Of a DNA stretch of 5,636 bases, positions 5,595 through 5,636 are shown in pieces. The position numbers and the translations under genes are program-made. The notes under the pieces are model-generated. The model saw nothing but the letters and a program-made list of their open reading frames with translations, was not told the origin of the DNA and did not search any database. The stretch comes from Sedimentisphaerales bacterium (GTDB lineage Bacteria > Planctomycetota > Phycisphaerae > Sedimentisphaerales > Anaerobacaceae). The stretch covers positions 1 to 5,636 of the forward strand of contig JAFGTU010000348.1 in the NCBI GenBank assembly GCA_016933985.1. The letters are read 5' to 3'. Every line of letters starts with the position of its first letter. Position 1 is the first letter of the stretch.

Positions 5595-5636
5595 GGTAGT
5601 ATTCTGGAGTAGCAGCCTCTTCTTTCTTTTTGCTTC
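5595..5636. other. Downstream flank, nothing recognised
   Basis: The 42 bases after the stop contain a pyrimidine-rich run but no hairpin followed by a T tract, so I do not call a terminator. No gene start is visible on either strand. Confidence 0.5.

Noticed and set aside
5595..5636. Rho-independent terminator after the beta-helix gene
   Set aside because: There is a pyrimidine-rich run, but no GC-rich stem precedes a T tract.
1..5636. CRISPR array, tRNA, rRNA or insertion sequence
   Set aside because: No regularly spaced direct repeats with spacers, no cloverleaf-like sequence and no transposase or terminal inverted repeats were found. The repeats present are coding repeats of the beta-helix modules.

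Overview
The window looks like chromosomal DNA from a planctomycete, most likely of the Phycisphaerae/Sedimentisphaerales type. This rests on protein style: a giant secreted protein of parallel beta-helix modules, helix ends carrying 'SNxEGG..GEGNIDxDP' and 'DMGADEF' motifs, a dockerin-like EF-hand, a 'SHDVYFGT...TTYYWRIDE...WSFTT' module and a C-terminal Hint domain. I recognise this combination from memory of that lineage; no search was run.

Layout: two genes diverge from a 321-bp intergenic region. On the minus strand (566 to 1, running off the left edge) is the 5' part of a gene for a secreted protein of unknown function. It starts with GTG, has a ribosome binding site 8 nt upstream and a sigma-70-like promoter, and encodes a clear signal peptide. 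On the plus strand (888 to 5594) is one gene for a secreted 1568-residue protein, with an extended -10 promoter and its own ribosome binding site. The same frame stays open 81 codons upstream of that ATG, but the promoter lies inside this stretch and the signal peptide starts at the ATG, so 888 is the start. The last 42 bases hold no gene that I can see.

The large protein reads in order: signal peptide; beta-helix 1; beta-helix 2; an aspartate-rich, thrombospondin-3-like calcium-binding linker; beta-helix 3; dockerin-like segment; fibronectin-III-like module; and a Hint (hedgehog/intein-type) domain beginning at Cys1462. The three helices end in the same roughly 20-residue motif, so the protein was probably built by tandem duplication. 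The Hint domain stops before its usual last block. It could perform or have once performed self-cleavage at Cys1462, but not splicing. The most interesting point is a possible self-processing, or a decayed remnant of it, on a planctomycete surface protein.
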